A stretch of 64,000 bases of DNA from Mycobacterium sp. Aquia_216. Lineage in GTDB: Bacteria > Actinomycetota > Actinomycetes > Mycobacteriales > Mycobacteriaceae. The notes under the pieces are model-generated. The model did not search any database and was not told the origin of the DNA. It saw only the letters and a list, made by a program, of their open reading frames with translations. The position numbers were made by a program, and so were the translations under genes. Below, one piece after another: positions 11,457 through 19,663 of this stretch (position 1 is its first letter; every line of letters starts with the position of its first letter). The DNA lies in contig NZ_CP113529.1 of assembly GCF_026723865.1 (NCBI RefSeq), forward strand, positions 1,984,001 to 2,048,000, read 5' to 3'.

Positions 11457-12875
11457 GTGAATGCGATCGACCCAGACAAGCTCGACATATGCCTACAGGT
11501 GCTGGCAGACATCGAGTCGCTGCCGCCCGACCATCCCGATGCCGTCACGGTGCGTCGGGCCACCGCGGGCATATTCAAGTCGGTGAAGAAAGCCCGCCGC
11601 CACGCCAAGCGCGACGAAATCGCGGCCGCCGACCGCGCCGTTGTCGCCGCTACCGCGACCGGCGCGCCCGGTCGCATCGATGACGAGACCCAGGGACTGC
11701 CCCTCGTGTCCACCGCGCTGGGAGCCTCCGCAGGCACCTTGCTCCGGTCCCGCGCCTGCTACATCTGCAAGAACCATTACACCGTGGTCGACGCCTTCTA
11801 CCACCAACTCTGTCCGGAGTGCGCCGCGCTCAACCGCGCCAAGCGCGGCGCTCGCACCGACCTCACCGGTCGAAGCGCCCTGCTCACCGGTGGCCGCGCC
11901 AAGATCGGCATGTACATCGCGCTGCGACTGCTCCGCGACGGTGCCCACACGACCGTCACCACCCGTTTCCCGAACGACGCCGTGCGGCGCTTCGCCACGA
12001 TGCCCGATAGTGCCGACTGGCTGCACCGGCTGCGCGTTGTGGGCATCGACCTGCGAGACCCGGCTCAGGTCGTCGCGCTTGCGGACACCGTGGCCGCGCA
12101 GGGCCCGCTGGACATCCTGATCAATAACGCCGCCCAGACCGTGCGCCGAGCCCCCGGCTCCTACGCGGCGCTCGTCGAGGCGGAGCGGACCCCGGCGCCG
12201 GGACTGGCCGACGTGATCACGTTTGACCGCGTCAGCGACGCCCATCCCGCGGCACTTGCCGGCAGCCTCGCAGAGCACCAAACTCCGCACGCCCTATCTG
12301 AATTAGCCCTCGTCGCCCGAAGCGCGTCCCCGGAGCGCATCGCCGCGGGCACCGCCATTGACGCGGGTGGTCTGCTGCCTGATACCGCGCCTATCAACAG
12401 TTGGACCCAACGCGTGCACGAGGTGGATCCGATGGAACTGCTCGAGGTTCAGCTGTGCAACCAGACCGCGCCATTTATTTTGGTGAGTCGCCTGCGCCCG
12501 GCGATGGCCGCTTCACCCTCGCGCCGGAAATACGTCGTGAATGTGTCGGCAATGGAGGGGCAGTTCAGCCGTGCCTATAAAGGCCCGGGGCATCCGCACA
12601 CCAACATGGCGAAGGCCGCACTGAACATGCTCACCCGCACCAGCGCCGCCGAAATGCTAGAGCAGGACGGCATTCTCATGACCGCTGTCGATACGGGTTG
12701 GATCACGGACGAGCGTCCACACCCGACCAAGCTGCGACTCGCCGACGAGGGTTTCCATGCCCCGCTCGACCTCGTTGACGGTGCCTCTCGGGTGTATGAC
12801 CCAATCGTGCGCGGGGAGTCCGGCGAAGATCTGTATGGCCGCTTCCTCAAGGATTACTCGCCGAGCAATTGGTAG
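11457..12875 (+). CDS. Short-chain dehydrogenase/reductase with N-terminal zinc-motif extension and altered active site
   Basis: 472 residues from GTG. Residues 1-135 are an extension with Cys101-x2-Cys104 and Cys119-x2-Cys122, a likely zinc-ribbon. The Rossmann part follows: TGGRAKIG (144-151) for NAD(P), NNAA (223-226), then Ser364 and Lys386. In classical SDRs the base is Tyr four residues before this Lys; here that position is Thr382 in the segment HPHTNMAK, so the Tyr is replaced. The chain is also longer than the usual 250-300 residues, with an insert between about 235 and 320. Either a His/Thr-based variant family or a non-oxidoreductase function is possible. No coupled neighbours. Confidence 0.75.
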   Translation: MNAIDPDKLDICLQVLADIESLPPDHPDAVTVRRATAGIFKSVKKARRHAKRDEIAAADRAVVAATATGAPGRIDDETQGLPLVSTALGASAGTLLRSRACYICKNHYTVVDAFYHQLCPECAALNRAKRGARTDLTGRSALLTGGRAKIGMYIALRLLRDGAHTTVTTRFPNDAVRRFATMPDSADWLHRLRVVGIDLRDPAQVVALADTVAAQGPLDILINNAAQTVRRAPGSYAALVEAERTPAPGLADVITFDRVSDAHPAALAGSLAEHQTPHALSELALVARSASPERIAAGTAIDAGGLLPDTAPINSWTQRVHEVDPMELLEVQLCNQTAPFILVSRLRPAMAASPSRRKYVVNVSAMEGQFSRAYKGPGHPHTNMAKAALNMLTRTSAAEMLEQDGILMTAVDTGWITDERPHPTKLRLADEGFHAPLDLVDGASRVYDPIVRGESGEDLYGRFLKDYSPSNW

Positions 12876-13208
12876 CCGCCGGGGACGGTCGATGCAGCGG
12901 GCGCCAGCCGGCCGGCTCGGTAACGATGATCGTTTCCTGCCCGGTCTTCCACGCCGTCATGAACGTGGCGACGCTGACCTTCGTGTCGCCGTTGTCTGCG
13001 TACGGGTCATTGAGGTGAACTTTCTCATCGTTGGTGGCGATGCCGGCGGGTTGCCTTGGACGCCGCCAGTGGCGGTGGTGGCCGACGTCGCCGCACGCAT
13101 CGTCGCCGGTCCCGCGCTACACGCCGATATCGGCGAAATACTGGTCACACCAATGCAAAAGCCGACCAGTGCGATGAGTACCCCGGATGGGACCCGAGAG
13201 TTGAGCAT
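12847..13208 (-). pseudogene. Frameshifted small secreted protein
   Basis: The minus strand has GAGGGAAC then ATG at 13208, opening an export signal (MLNSRVPSGVLIALVGFCIG..., with a possible cleavage after ISA). The frame then turns into Arg/Thr/Ser noise, while another frame from about 13050 reads protein-like sequence (ATNDEKVHLNDPYADNGD, then TFMTAWKTGQETIIVTEP) down to a TGA at 12847. Joining the two gives about 120 residues, overlapping the 3' end of the SDR gene on the other strand by 29 bases. The family is not recognised. A single-base indel near 13040-13060 explains it; a sequencing error is an alternative. Confidence 0.5.
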
Positions 13209-13353
13209 GTTCCCTCGCGAAGGCCAGTCGGGCACTCTATCGGTTAGCAAGATAGCACCTTCAGCAAACTTTCGGAACGGGATTAGACAACAATTGCAAT
13301 AGGGGTTTTCCGCCCCGCGTGTGCGACCAGGAAAGTCGGCAGGAGGCGGGCAG

Positions 13354-14901
13354 TCAGTCCAGTGACCCGTCGATCAGCTTTGCTCGCAATGCTTTTCGGT
13401 TGAGCTTGCCGCTGGGCAAAGTGGGTATCTGGTCACTGGTCGTGATCGCCCAGCGCGTGGGAACCTTGTAGGCAGACAACTCATTTTGCGCCCGCGCAGC
13501 CAGGGAAGAAATGTCAATCGTCGCTTTCGCGGCAACGACGACGGCGCACACCTGCTCGCCTCGCTCGGGATCGTCGATCCCGACGACAACGCACTGTGCG
13601 ACGTCGTCGAATTTCTCGATGACCGCCTCGACCTCAAGCGGGGAGACATTCGCGCCCGCCGATTTGATGAGTTCGCTGGTCCGTCCGACGTAAAACACTC
13701 GTGGGTCATTTTCTCGGCGATAGACGCGGTCGCCGGTGTGGTACCAGCCGTCAGCGTCGAAGGTTTCCCACTGCTCGCGCTTGTTGTAGCCGACCATTGC
13801 TCCGATTCCGCGGACGAGTAGCTCGCCGGTGGCCCCATCGGGGACCGGTGCGCCCTGTTCGTCCACGATGCTCATATCGGTAAAGGCGAAACCGCCTGCG
13901 GTCTCAGACATGGTGCGGTGCACCGGGAATCCGTCGGGCACGTTGATCATCGCGAGGTCTAGCGGACCGTCGCGCAGCATCGGCGCGCTGCTGAGGTCGC
14001 GGCTCGCGAAGGTCGGGTGCTCCCGCAAGCGCTGGGTGAAAGCGGGCCATCCGACGATCCCGGTACCCCGTTCCCGCTCGACCAGGTCCAGCGCCGTGGC
14101 GGCGTCGAGCCGCGGCATAACCAGTAGCGTGAGGGGTTCATGTAGCGCCCCAGTGACGGCGAGCAATCCGCCGATCCAGAAGAACGGCATCGCGCACAAG
14201 ATTTTGGTGGGGGATGCCGGCCCGGTGATCGCTCGTACGGCGCTTGGCCACGTCGAGGTCTGCCGGACCACCGTCCCGTGGGTGTGCAGGACACCCTTAG
14301 GGTCCGCGGTGGATCCCGAGGTGTGCACCATGATGGCCAGATCGGCGGGGGACACCTCATCCTCTACCGCGGCCAGCACATCGTTGGTGACACCTGCGGC
14401 AGTATCCGCATCCCAGCGTGTCGCCCACCGCCGGTCCGCATCGCCGGTGAGGACGATACGGCGCAGATACGGTACGGCGGGCAGGGCTAGGCAGTCGGCT
14501 CGCTGATCGGATAGCTGCGGCAGTGCGGCTTCGAATAGTTCGGCGACGTCTATCTTGAGTACCTGGCCGGGGGCAACCAACACCCCAATGTCAGCCAGTC
14601 TCAATACTTTTGCGATCTCTGCGGGCGTATACAGCGTGCTCAAGGGGACAGCCAGAGCGCCGATCCGCGACACAGCAAGCCACCAGTTGATCCATTCCAC
14701 GCCATTGGTGAAGAACAGTCCCACGCGGCTGCCCTTGCCGATGCCTTCGCGGAGTAACCAGCGCGCGATGTGCGCCGAGCGCTGCTCCGCCTGCTCGTAT
14801 GTGAGCCGCTCGGTTGGTGTGACCGCATAGGTTTCCTGGCCGAACAGGCGGGCGCTCCGCGCCAGGAGTGCCGGAATGGTGAGCGGTCGTGGTTGGGTCA
14901 C
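13354..14901 (-). CDS. AMP-forming acyl-CoA synthetase / fatty-acid-AMP ligase family
   Basis: 515 residues, GTG start. ANL superfamily: phosphate loop HTSGSTADPKG (193-203), adenosine and hinge region WYHTGDR, and PSGK with the catalytic Lys499 in the small C-terminal domain. These enzymes adenylate a carboxylate and pass it to CoA or a carrier protein. No long insertion like that of mycobacterial FAALs is obvious, so a CoA ligase is more likely, with an aryl or acyl substrate. It is divergent from the HD gene 61 bases away, and it is the only activating enzyme near the PKS, so a functional link is possible but unproven. Confidence 0.85.
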   Translation of the reverse strand: MTQPRPLTIPALLARSARLFGQETYAVTPTERLTYEQAEQRSAHIARWLLREGIGKGSRVGLFFTNGVEWINWWLAVSRIGALAVPLSTLYTPAEIAKVLRLADIGVLVAPGQVLKIDVAELFEAALPQLSDQRADCLALPAVPYLRRIVLTGDADRRWATRWDADTAAGVTNDVLAAVEDEVSPADLAIMVHTSGSTADPKGVLHTHGTVVRQTSTWPSAVRAITGPASPTKILCAMPFFWIGGLLAVTGALHEPLTLLVMPRLDAATALDLVERERGTGIVGWPAFTQRLREHPTFASRDLSSAPMLRDGPLDLAMINVPDGFPVHRTMSETAGGFAFTDMSIVDEQGAPVPDGATGELLVRGIGAMVGYNKREQWETFDADGWYHTGDRVYRRENDPRVFYVGRTSELIKSAGANVSPLEVEAVIEKFDDVAQCVVVGIDDPERGEQVCAVVVAAKATIDISSLAARAQNELSAYKVPTRWAITTSDQIPTLPSGKLNRKALRAKLIDGSLD

Positions 14902-14962
14902 ACCCCGGTCCTATCACCACCGGTCCCGGGATGTGAAGCGGCTCCGGACGTACGCTCGTGCT

Positions 14963-15559
14963 GTGATCCCGCCGGAGATACTCCGCAGCCTGCCCCTGGT
15001 CGATGAGATCCTAGAATCTCACCGCCAGTACTCCCAGGGCGACGACGCGGGTTATGACGCCTACAAAGCGCACGTGTACCGCGTCGTGAACTTCGCCCGC
15101 GCGCTCGCTCCCTCCGCACCCGACCGTGACGATAAGCTTGCGGTCGCCGCAGCGTTTCATGACCTGGCCGCGTTCGACACACTCGACTACTTAGTGCCGT
15201 CGATCGAGGCGCAGGACGCATGGCTAGAAGTGACCGGCCGGCAGAATTGGTCCGACGAGCTGGCGCTGATGGTTGCGCAGCATCATCGGCTTTTCCGTTA
15301 CGGCCCAGGCCGGGCCTACGCGCCGCTGGTGGAGGCCTTTCGGCGGGCCGACCTCGTCGACGTCAGCCAGGGCCGGATCCGATTCGGGATTCCCAGTTCC
15401 TATGTCGAGGAAGTCCGCGGCGCTTTCGACGCCAGCGTCTTTTTCAAACGGGTGATCCCTTCAGGGACGCTCCGGGCCGTCCGCAAGCTCCAGCTGCCGG
15501 GTTTCCTCCTTCCCCGCAATGCGCTGGCCCGTTCCGGGCACGGAGGAATCGATCGCTGA
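14963..15559 (+). CDS. HD-domain metal-dependent phosphohydrolase-like protein
   Basis: 198 residues from the GTG at 14963; upstream codons overlap the divergent ligase start and are unlikely to be coding. HD signature: His37, then His66-Asp67 (FHDLAAFD), a downstream His-His pair (AQHHRLF) and a late Asp in RRADLVD. Members hydrolyse phosphomonoesters or nucleotides using a divalent metal pair. Substrate unknown. It shares a 61-base divergent promoter region with the acyl-CoA ligase. Confidence 0.68.
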   Translation: MIPPEILRSLPLVDEILESHRQYSQGDDAGYDAYKAHVYRVVNFARALAPSAPDRDDKLAVAAAFHDLAAFDTLDYLVPSIEAQDAWLEVTGRQNWSDELALMVAQHHRLFRYGPGRAYAPLVEAFRRADLVDVSQGRIRFGIPSSYVEEVRGAFDASVFFKRVIPSGTLRAVRKLQLPGFLLPRNALARSGHGGIDR

Positions 15560-15833
15560 GCCATGTGACGCAATGCGTTGCACCTCAACGCAAACGGCCC
15601 GCCACGGCGCCGCGGCTCCACCATGAGTGAAGCGAAACGTGGAGCGGGCTGGGTGCCTCGGACACCGAACTGAAGAAGACTGGGACCGGCGAGAATCGGC
15701 GAACCAAGGGCTGCAGTTCATTCGAGCGGCGAAAGCGATGCGAAGGCGATGGCTGGCGCGTCGCATGCGACGCTTACCCATGGGGGTGCGGGTTTACTGC
15801 TGTCGACGCGAGGCCCCGTCGGGCGGTGAAGTC

Positions 15834-16157
15834 TCAGCAGATTGTGGCGTCGTTTTCCGGGCCGTATCGCACGCGGACGGAATGGTTTACCGTGGCGAGG
15901 ACGTTCGAGCCGCCGGGAAACCCTCTCAGCGCAAGTAGATGGCGCCACCGATGCTGTACCTGTGCGCGGTGCGGCGAGGTGTCATTACCGCTGGCCACAT
16001 CGATCAGAGCGCTGGCGAGCTCGGCTGGGCTAAGCCCGGTTTCGTGGATCGCGGTGGCGAATCCACTGAGCGCTTCGGTCTGCGGGCATCCGCGCAGACC
16101 CATGAGCACCCCTATTGCCACCTCGATCCGGTTGCACGACTCGAGGTTGTCGATCAA
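15834..16157 (-). CDS. Small ANTAR-domain protein
   Basis: 107 residues from a TTG at 16157; the exact start is uncertain and the frame is open somewhat further upstream. The N-terminal half (about 8-55) matches the ANTAR three-helix RNA-binding fold: NRIEVAIGVLMGLRGC, then a helix with LSPAELASALIDVASG. ANTAR proteins bind paired hairpins in mRNA leaders and prevent termination. No GAF or receiver domain precedes it, as in several short mycobacterial ANTAR proteins. The 15560-15833 stretch downstream holds no gene I can support. Confidence 0.55.
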   Translation of the reverse strand: MIDNLESCNRIEVAIGVLMGLRGCPQTEALSGFATAIHETGLSPAELASALIDVASGNDTSPHRAQVQHRWRHLLALRGFPGGSNVLATVNHSVRVRYGPENDATIC

Positions 16158-16657
16158 CGTGCGGTGGTCGGCGGGGGAACCCGATCGCCGCGTATCAACG
16201 AATCTGCTTGTGCTGCATGATCGGTCGCGTCGCGCGTCTTGTCAGTGACCCAATGCGCGTGAGCAGCTCCTGAAGGCCCTTTCGGCGGTTAGCAATCCGC
16301 CGTCCTGACACCGATCACATGCAGTAACCCCATCGAGAAACATTGGTGCTTAGACTTTTTCACCTTCCCGGCACCCGGTGCCGGCCTGATTTGGTTTGGC
16401 GCTGGCCTGGCAACACTCCACGCTTTGAACATTGGCCTGCGCTAGAATATTTGGCGAGCCGCCGGCGGGTTGCGATGGGACCGGCCCAGAGGTGGAAAAG
16501 TATCACCGAATCCTGCGTTTCAAGGTTCCCGATGTGGTGTATCCCTGCCTGGTAGCAGTTCGTTCGAACGAGTAGCGCTGCTGGTCCGGGAATCTCCGTG
16601 TCCCGACGGGATAGTCGATCCGGCTCCCGAAGCCTGTCTAGTCAAAAGGAACTTCAG
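16158..16657. other. Intergenic region, 500 bases, possible promoter area
   Basis: No reading frame here has protein-like composition. It lies upstream of both the minus-strand ANTAR gene and the plus-strand membrane protein. A TAGAAT hexamer at about 16443 resembles a -10 box, but no -35 box sits at normal spacing. Nothing else stands out. Confidence 0.35.
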
Positions 16658-17221
16658 ATGTCATCACGTAATACCGTTGTGCGGTCTCTTCACGATCTCG
16701 GCTCCGCCGCCTGGTTCGGCGGCTCGCTTATGGGCGCCGTCGGTGTGAACGGCGCCGCGGGCGAGGTTCGTGATTCGAAGGATCGAGCCCGGGTTGCTGC
16801 AGTGGGCTGGGCGAAATGGGCGCCCGTCAGCGCGCTTGCCATCGGCGCGCATCTGATTGGCGGCAGCGGTGTGCTGTACGCCAACCGGCATCGCGCCAAG
16901 AACCAGTCCGGCGTCACCGCCAACACTGTCGCCAAGATCCTGCTCACCGGTGCTGCGCTGGGCGCCACGGTGTACAGCGGCATTCTGGGAGCGAAGACCG
17001 CCCAGGGCGACGGACACTTTGCGGAAGGTGCTACCGAGCCGTCGCCGTCGACCCCAGACGATGTCGCCAAGGCGCAACATCAACTGCGTTACCTGCAGTG
17101 GGCGCTGCCGGCGCTGACCGGCGCCATCGTGGTTCTCGGTGCCCAACAGGGCGAGCAACAACGTCCTGGACAGGTTTTGTCTGGAGTCGCCAATACGTTG
17201 GCCCGCCGAGTGCGCGACTAG
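16658..17221 (+). CDS. Conserved mycobacterial membrane protein
   Basis: 187 residues. ATG at 16658 is chosen because AAAAGGAAC lies just upstream; an in-frame codon at 16598 gives only an Arg/Ser-rich lead. Two to four hydrophobic segments are visible, at about 12-28, 50-70 (APVSALAIGAHLIGG), 90-110 (ILLTGAALGATVYSG) and 148-165. The family is unfamiliar by function. It sits 88 bases upstream of tal and could share its transcript. The stress-gene context suggests an envelope stress role, which is inference only. Confidence 0.65.
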   Translation: MSSRNTVVRSLHDLGSAAWFGGSLMGAVGVNGAAGEVRDSKDRARVAAVGWAKWAPVSALAIGAHLIGGSGVLYANRHRAKNQSGVTANTVAKILLTGAALGATVYSGILGAKTAQGDGHFAEGATEPSPSTPDDVAKAQHQLRYLQWALPALTGAIVVLGAQQGEQQRPGQVLSGVANTLARRVRD

Positions 17222-17309
17222 TCCCGAAGTCCGTGGCGTGCAATAGCTCGTCGAAGCGGAAATAACTGCGACACAACAATTCTCGCCGTCAGGAAGGCAC
17301 GCAACGAAG

Positions 17310-18428
17310 ATGACTCAGAACCCCAACCTCGCCGCGCTATCCGCGGCCGGGGTGTCGGTATGGCTGGACGACCTGTCCCGAGAGCGATTGTCGTCCGGCA
17401 GTCTCGGCGAGTTGATCGACACGAAATGCGTCGTCGGCGTTACCACCAATCCGTCGATTTTCCAGGCAGCCCTGTCCCAGGGCAACGCCTATGACGCTCA
17501 AGTCGCTGAACTGGCGAAGCGCGGCACCGACGTCGAGGCCACAATTCGCGCGGTAACCACCGATGACGTGCGCGCCGCGTGCGATCTGCTCACGCCGCAG
17601 TGGAAGGCCTCAGACGGTGCCGACGGCCGAGTATCAATCGAAGTCGATCCGCGCCTCGCGCATGACGCCGACAAAACGATCGCGCAAGCCGTCGAGCTAT
17701 GGAAGATCGTCGACAGGCCCAACCTCTTCATCAAAATTCCCGCGATGGAAGACGGTCTATCCGCGATCACCGCCGTGATCGGCCAAGGCATCTCGGTCAA
17801 CGTCACGCTGATCTTCTCGGTCGAGCGGCACAAGCTCGTGATGGATGCCTACCTAGCCGGTTTGGAAGCCGCCAAGGCGGTCGGACACGACCTGTCCACC
17901 ATCCACTCCGTCGCGTCGTTCTTCGTCTCCCGGGTGGACACCGAAATCGACAGTCGTCTGGAAGCTCTCGGCACCGATGAGGCTGCGGCTCTGCGCGGCC
18001 AAGCCGGGGTGGCCAACGCCCGACTGGCCTATGCCGCGTACCAAGAGGTGTTTGAAGGTGGCGACCGCTACGAAACTCTCAAGGGCGATGGGGCCCGGGT
18101 GCAGCGCCCGCTGTGGGCGTCGACCGGGGTGAAGAACCCCGACTACTCCGACACTCTCTACGTCACCGAACTCATCGCCCCGAACACCGTGAACACTATG
18201 CCGGAGAAGACGATCGACGCGGTCGCCGATCACGGAGTCATCACCACCGATAGCGTCACCGGGACATCCGAGCGCGCCCAAGCGGTATTCGACAATCTCG
18301 AGGCCGTCGGTATCGACCTGCGTGATGTGTTCCTGGTGCTGGAGAACGAAGGGGTCGAGAAATTCGAGAAGTCCTGGGAGGAGTTGCTGCAGGCGACCCA
18401 GGGCCAGCTCGACGCTGCGGCGCAGTAA
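17310..18428 (+). CDS. tal: Transaldolase
   Basis: 372 residues, the usual length of the long actinobacterial transaldolase. TTNPSIF (45-51) and Lys142 in LFIKIPA (the Schiff-base lysine) are present, as is the family end region [18 protein letters not shown]. It moves a dihydroxyacetone unit between sugar phosphates in the non-oxidative pentose phosphate pathway. In M. tuberculosis tal sits in a tkt-tal-zwf run; here neither neighbour is pentose-pathway related, so this may be a second copy or a rearranged locus. The ribosome site is AGGAAGG, about 15 bases before the ATG. Confidence 0.93.
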   Translation: MTQNPNLAALSAAGVSVWLDDLSRERLSSGSLGELIDTKCVVGVTTNPSIFQAALSQGNAYDAQVAELAKRGTDVEATIRAVTTDDVRAACDLLTPQWKASDGADGRVSIEVDPRLAHDADKTIAQAVELWKIVDRPNLFIKIPAMEDGLSAITAVIGQGISVNVTLIFSVERHKLVMDAYLAGLEAAKAVGHDLSTIHSVASFFVSRVDTEIDSRLEALGTDEAAALRGQAGVANARLAYAAYQEVFEGGDRYETLKGDGARVQRPLWASTGVKNPDYSDTLYVTELIAPNTVNTMPEKTIDAVADHGVITTDSVTGTSERAQAVFDNLEAVGIDLRDVFLVLENEGVEKFEKSWEELLQATQGQLDAAAQ

Positions 18429-18704
18429 TTCATAGGCCTGACCCGGCGATTCCTCAGCCCGTGGCGCAACGATGTCGGTTGGAGTGTGGATTGCTGAGTG
18501 GCGACCGTACTACTCGCCGTCAGCGGCGTGCTGTTAAGCATTCGTGCGGTGTTCTATGCGCTGTCGGCTACCACGAGATATTCCACGCCGCACCGCGGAC
18601 GCGGCGGTTTTGCGCTACATCGCCATCCGGTTGGTGGTCTTGTCGGGCTAACCGGTGGCAACCCGTACTCCGCGAGCACCGTGAGCGGGACCGCTATTCG
18701 ACCG

Positions 18705-19154
18705 CTATTCGAGGACCTCGGGGACCTGCTGTTCGGCGATATTGGCCAACCGCCAGGTACATTCCCGGTTGCGGGGAGCCACTCCGAGCAGCTGCACGCT
18801 GTCGGGGATCCAGCGCAGTGGGCGACTCACCACGATCTCGCTCATTGCGACGCGGCACCCACCATCGGCAAGATCGCTGAGTTGCAATGTGATTCGGGCC
18901 TCCGCTGCCGGCCGGATCTTCGCTATCAGGACCAGCTTTTCACCGGGAATGCTCTCTTCTACCACCGTCTCGTCGTCGATCACCGCCGGCCAGGTGCCGA
19001 TGGAATGCAGAATGCGGGTGCCGGGCGCGGGCCAGTTCGAGTCCACGGCGCGGATTCGGCTATTGCCGACGACCCAGCCTGAGTACGTCCACCCGTCGGC
19101 CAGTACGTCCCACACGCGATGACGGCTCGCGGCGATGTCTCGAGTTACGGTCAT
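18705..19154 (-). CDS. SRPBCC (START/polyketide-cyclase-like) protein
   Basis: 149 residues from the ATG at 19154. The N-terminal strand-helix pattern (TVTRDIAASRHRVWDVLADG, then YSGWVVGNSRIRAVDSNWP) and a final amphipathic helix fit the Polyketide_cyc2 type of the SRPBCC fold, a hydrophobic ligand pocket. The ligand is unknown. It is convergent with tal; the 275 bases between them show no supportable gene. Confidence 0.65.
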   Translation of the reverse strand: MTVTRDIAASRHRVWDVLADGWTYSGWVVGNSRIRAVDSNWPAPGTRILHSIGTWPAVIDDETVVEESIPGEKLVLIAKIRPAAEARITLQLSDLADGGCRVAMSEIVVSRPLRWIPDSVQLLGVAPRNRECTWRLANIAEQQVPEVLE

Positions 19155-19247
19155 GGATGTAGCGGTACCCCGTAAGCGCAAAAGGACGCGCTAGTCCGTG
19201 CATTTCGGCAAGTTTTTCCTGAGTCTCGCCTCAGCGCGAATCACCAG

Positions 19248-19270
19248 GGTTAGCAAGACAAAAGCGGGTA
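19248..19270 (+). promoter_or_regulatory. Candidate SigF-type promoter
   Basis: GGTT at about 19248, 14 bases, then GGGTA at 19266-19270, about 45 bases before the GlsB-type ATG. Mycobacterial SigF recognises GTTT-like and GGGTA boxes. The -35 box is imperfect. Confidence 0.4.
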
Positions 19271-19316
19271 TCCCCCTACTTATTCAGTGCCGACCTACCC
19301 AGCAGAGGAGTTCAGT

Positions 19317-19604
19317 ATGATCGGGACAATTGTTGGTGCCGTCGTCCTAGGACTTCTCGTCGGCGCCTTGGCCAGGCTCATCATGCCGGGCAAGCAGAAC
19401 ATCGGCGTCATCGTAACGGTGATCCTGGGCGCGCTCGGGGCCTTTCTTGGAACCTGGGTGTCCTACAAACTGGGCTACTCCAACCAAAATGGCGGGTTCA
19501 AGATCATCCCCTTCCTGGTCGGCACCGTTTTCGCGTGCATCCTCATCGGTATCTACCTGGGTGTCACCGGGCGTCGCATCACCAATCGGGTGGGGCGACG
19601 CTAG
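19317..19604 (+). CDS. GlsB/YeaQ/YmgE family stress-response membrane protein
   Basis: 95 residues. ATG at 19317 follows GAGGAG. Three hydrophobic helices are present: IGTIVGAVVLGLLVGALARL, a central one around VIVTVILGALGAFLG, and a last one around IPFLVGTVFACILIGIYLG. The motif LARLIMPGKQ is characteristic of this family, which is induced by stress in many bacteria but has no defined biochemical role. A GGGTA box lies upstream. Confidence 0.85.
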   Translation: MIGTIVGAVVLGLLVGALARLIMPGKQNIGVIVTVILGALGAFLGTWVSYKLGYSNQNGGFKIIPFLVGTVFACILIGIYLGVTGRRITNRVGRR

Positions 19605-19663
19605 CGGCTTCGGTCGCCTACGTCGTTCGAAAATGTCCCGCGTGCACCAACATCGACCCGTCG

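Noticed and set aside
18498..19082. 194-codon plus-strand frame with a hydrophobic start
   Set aside because: Most of it is antisense to the SRPBCC gene; the hydrophobic start alone is weak.
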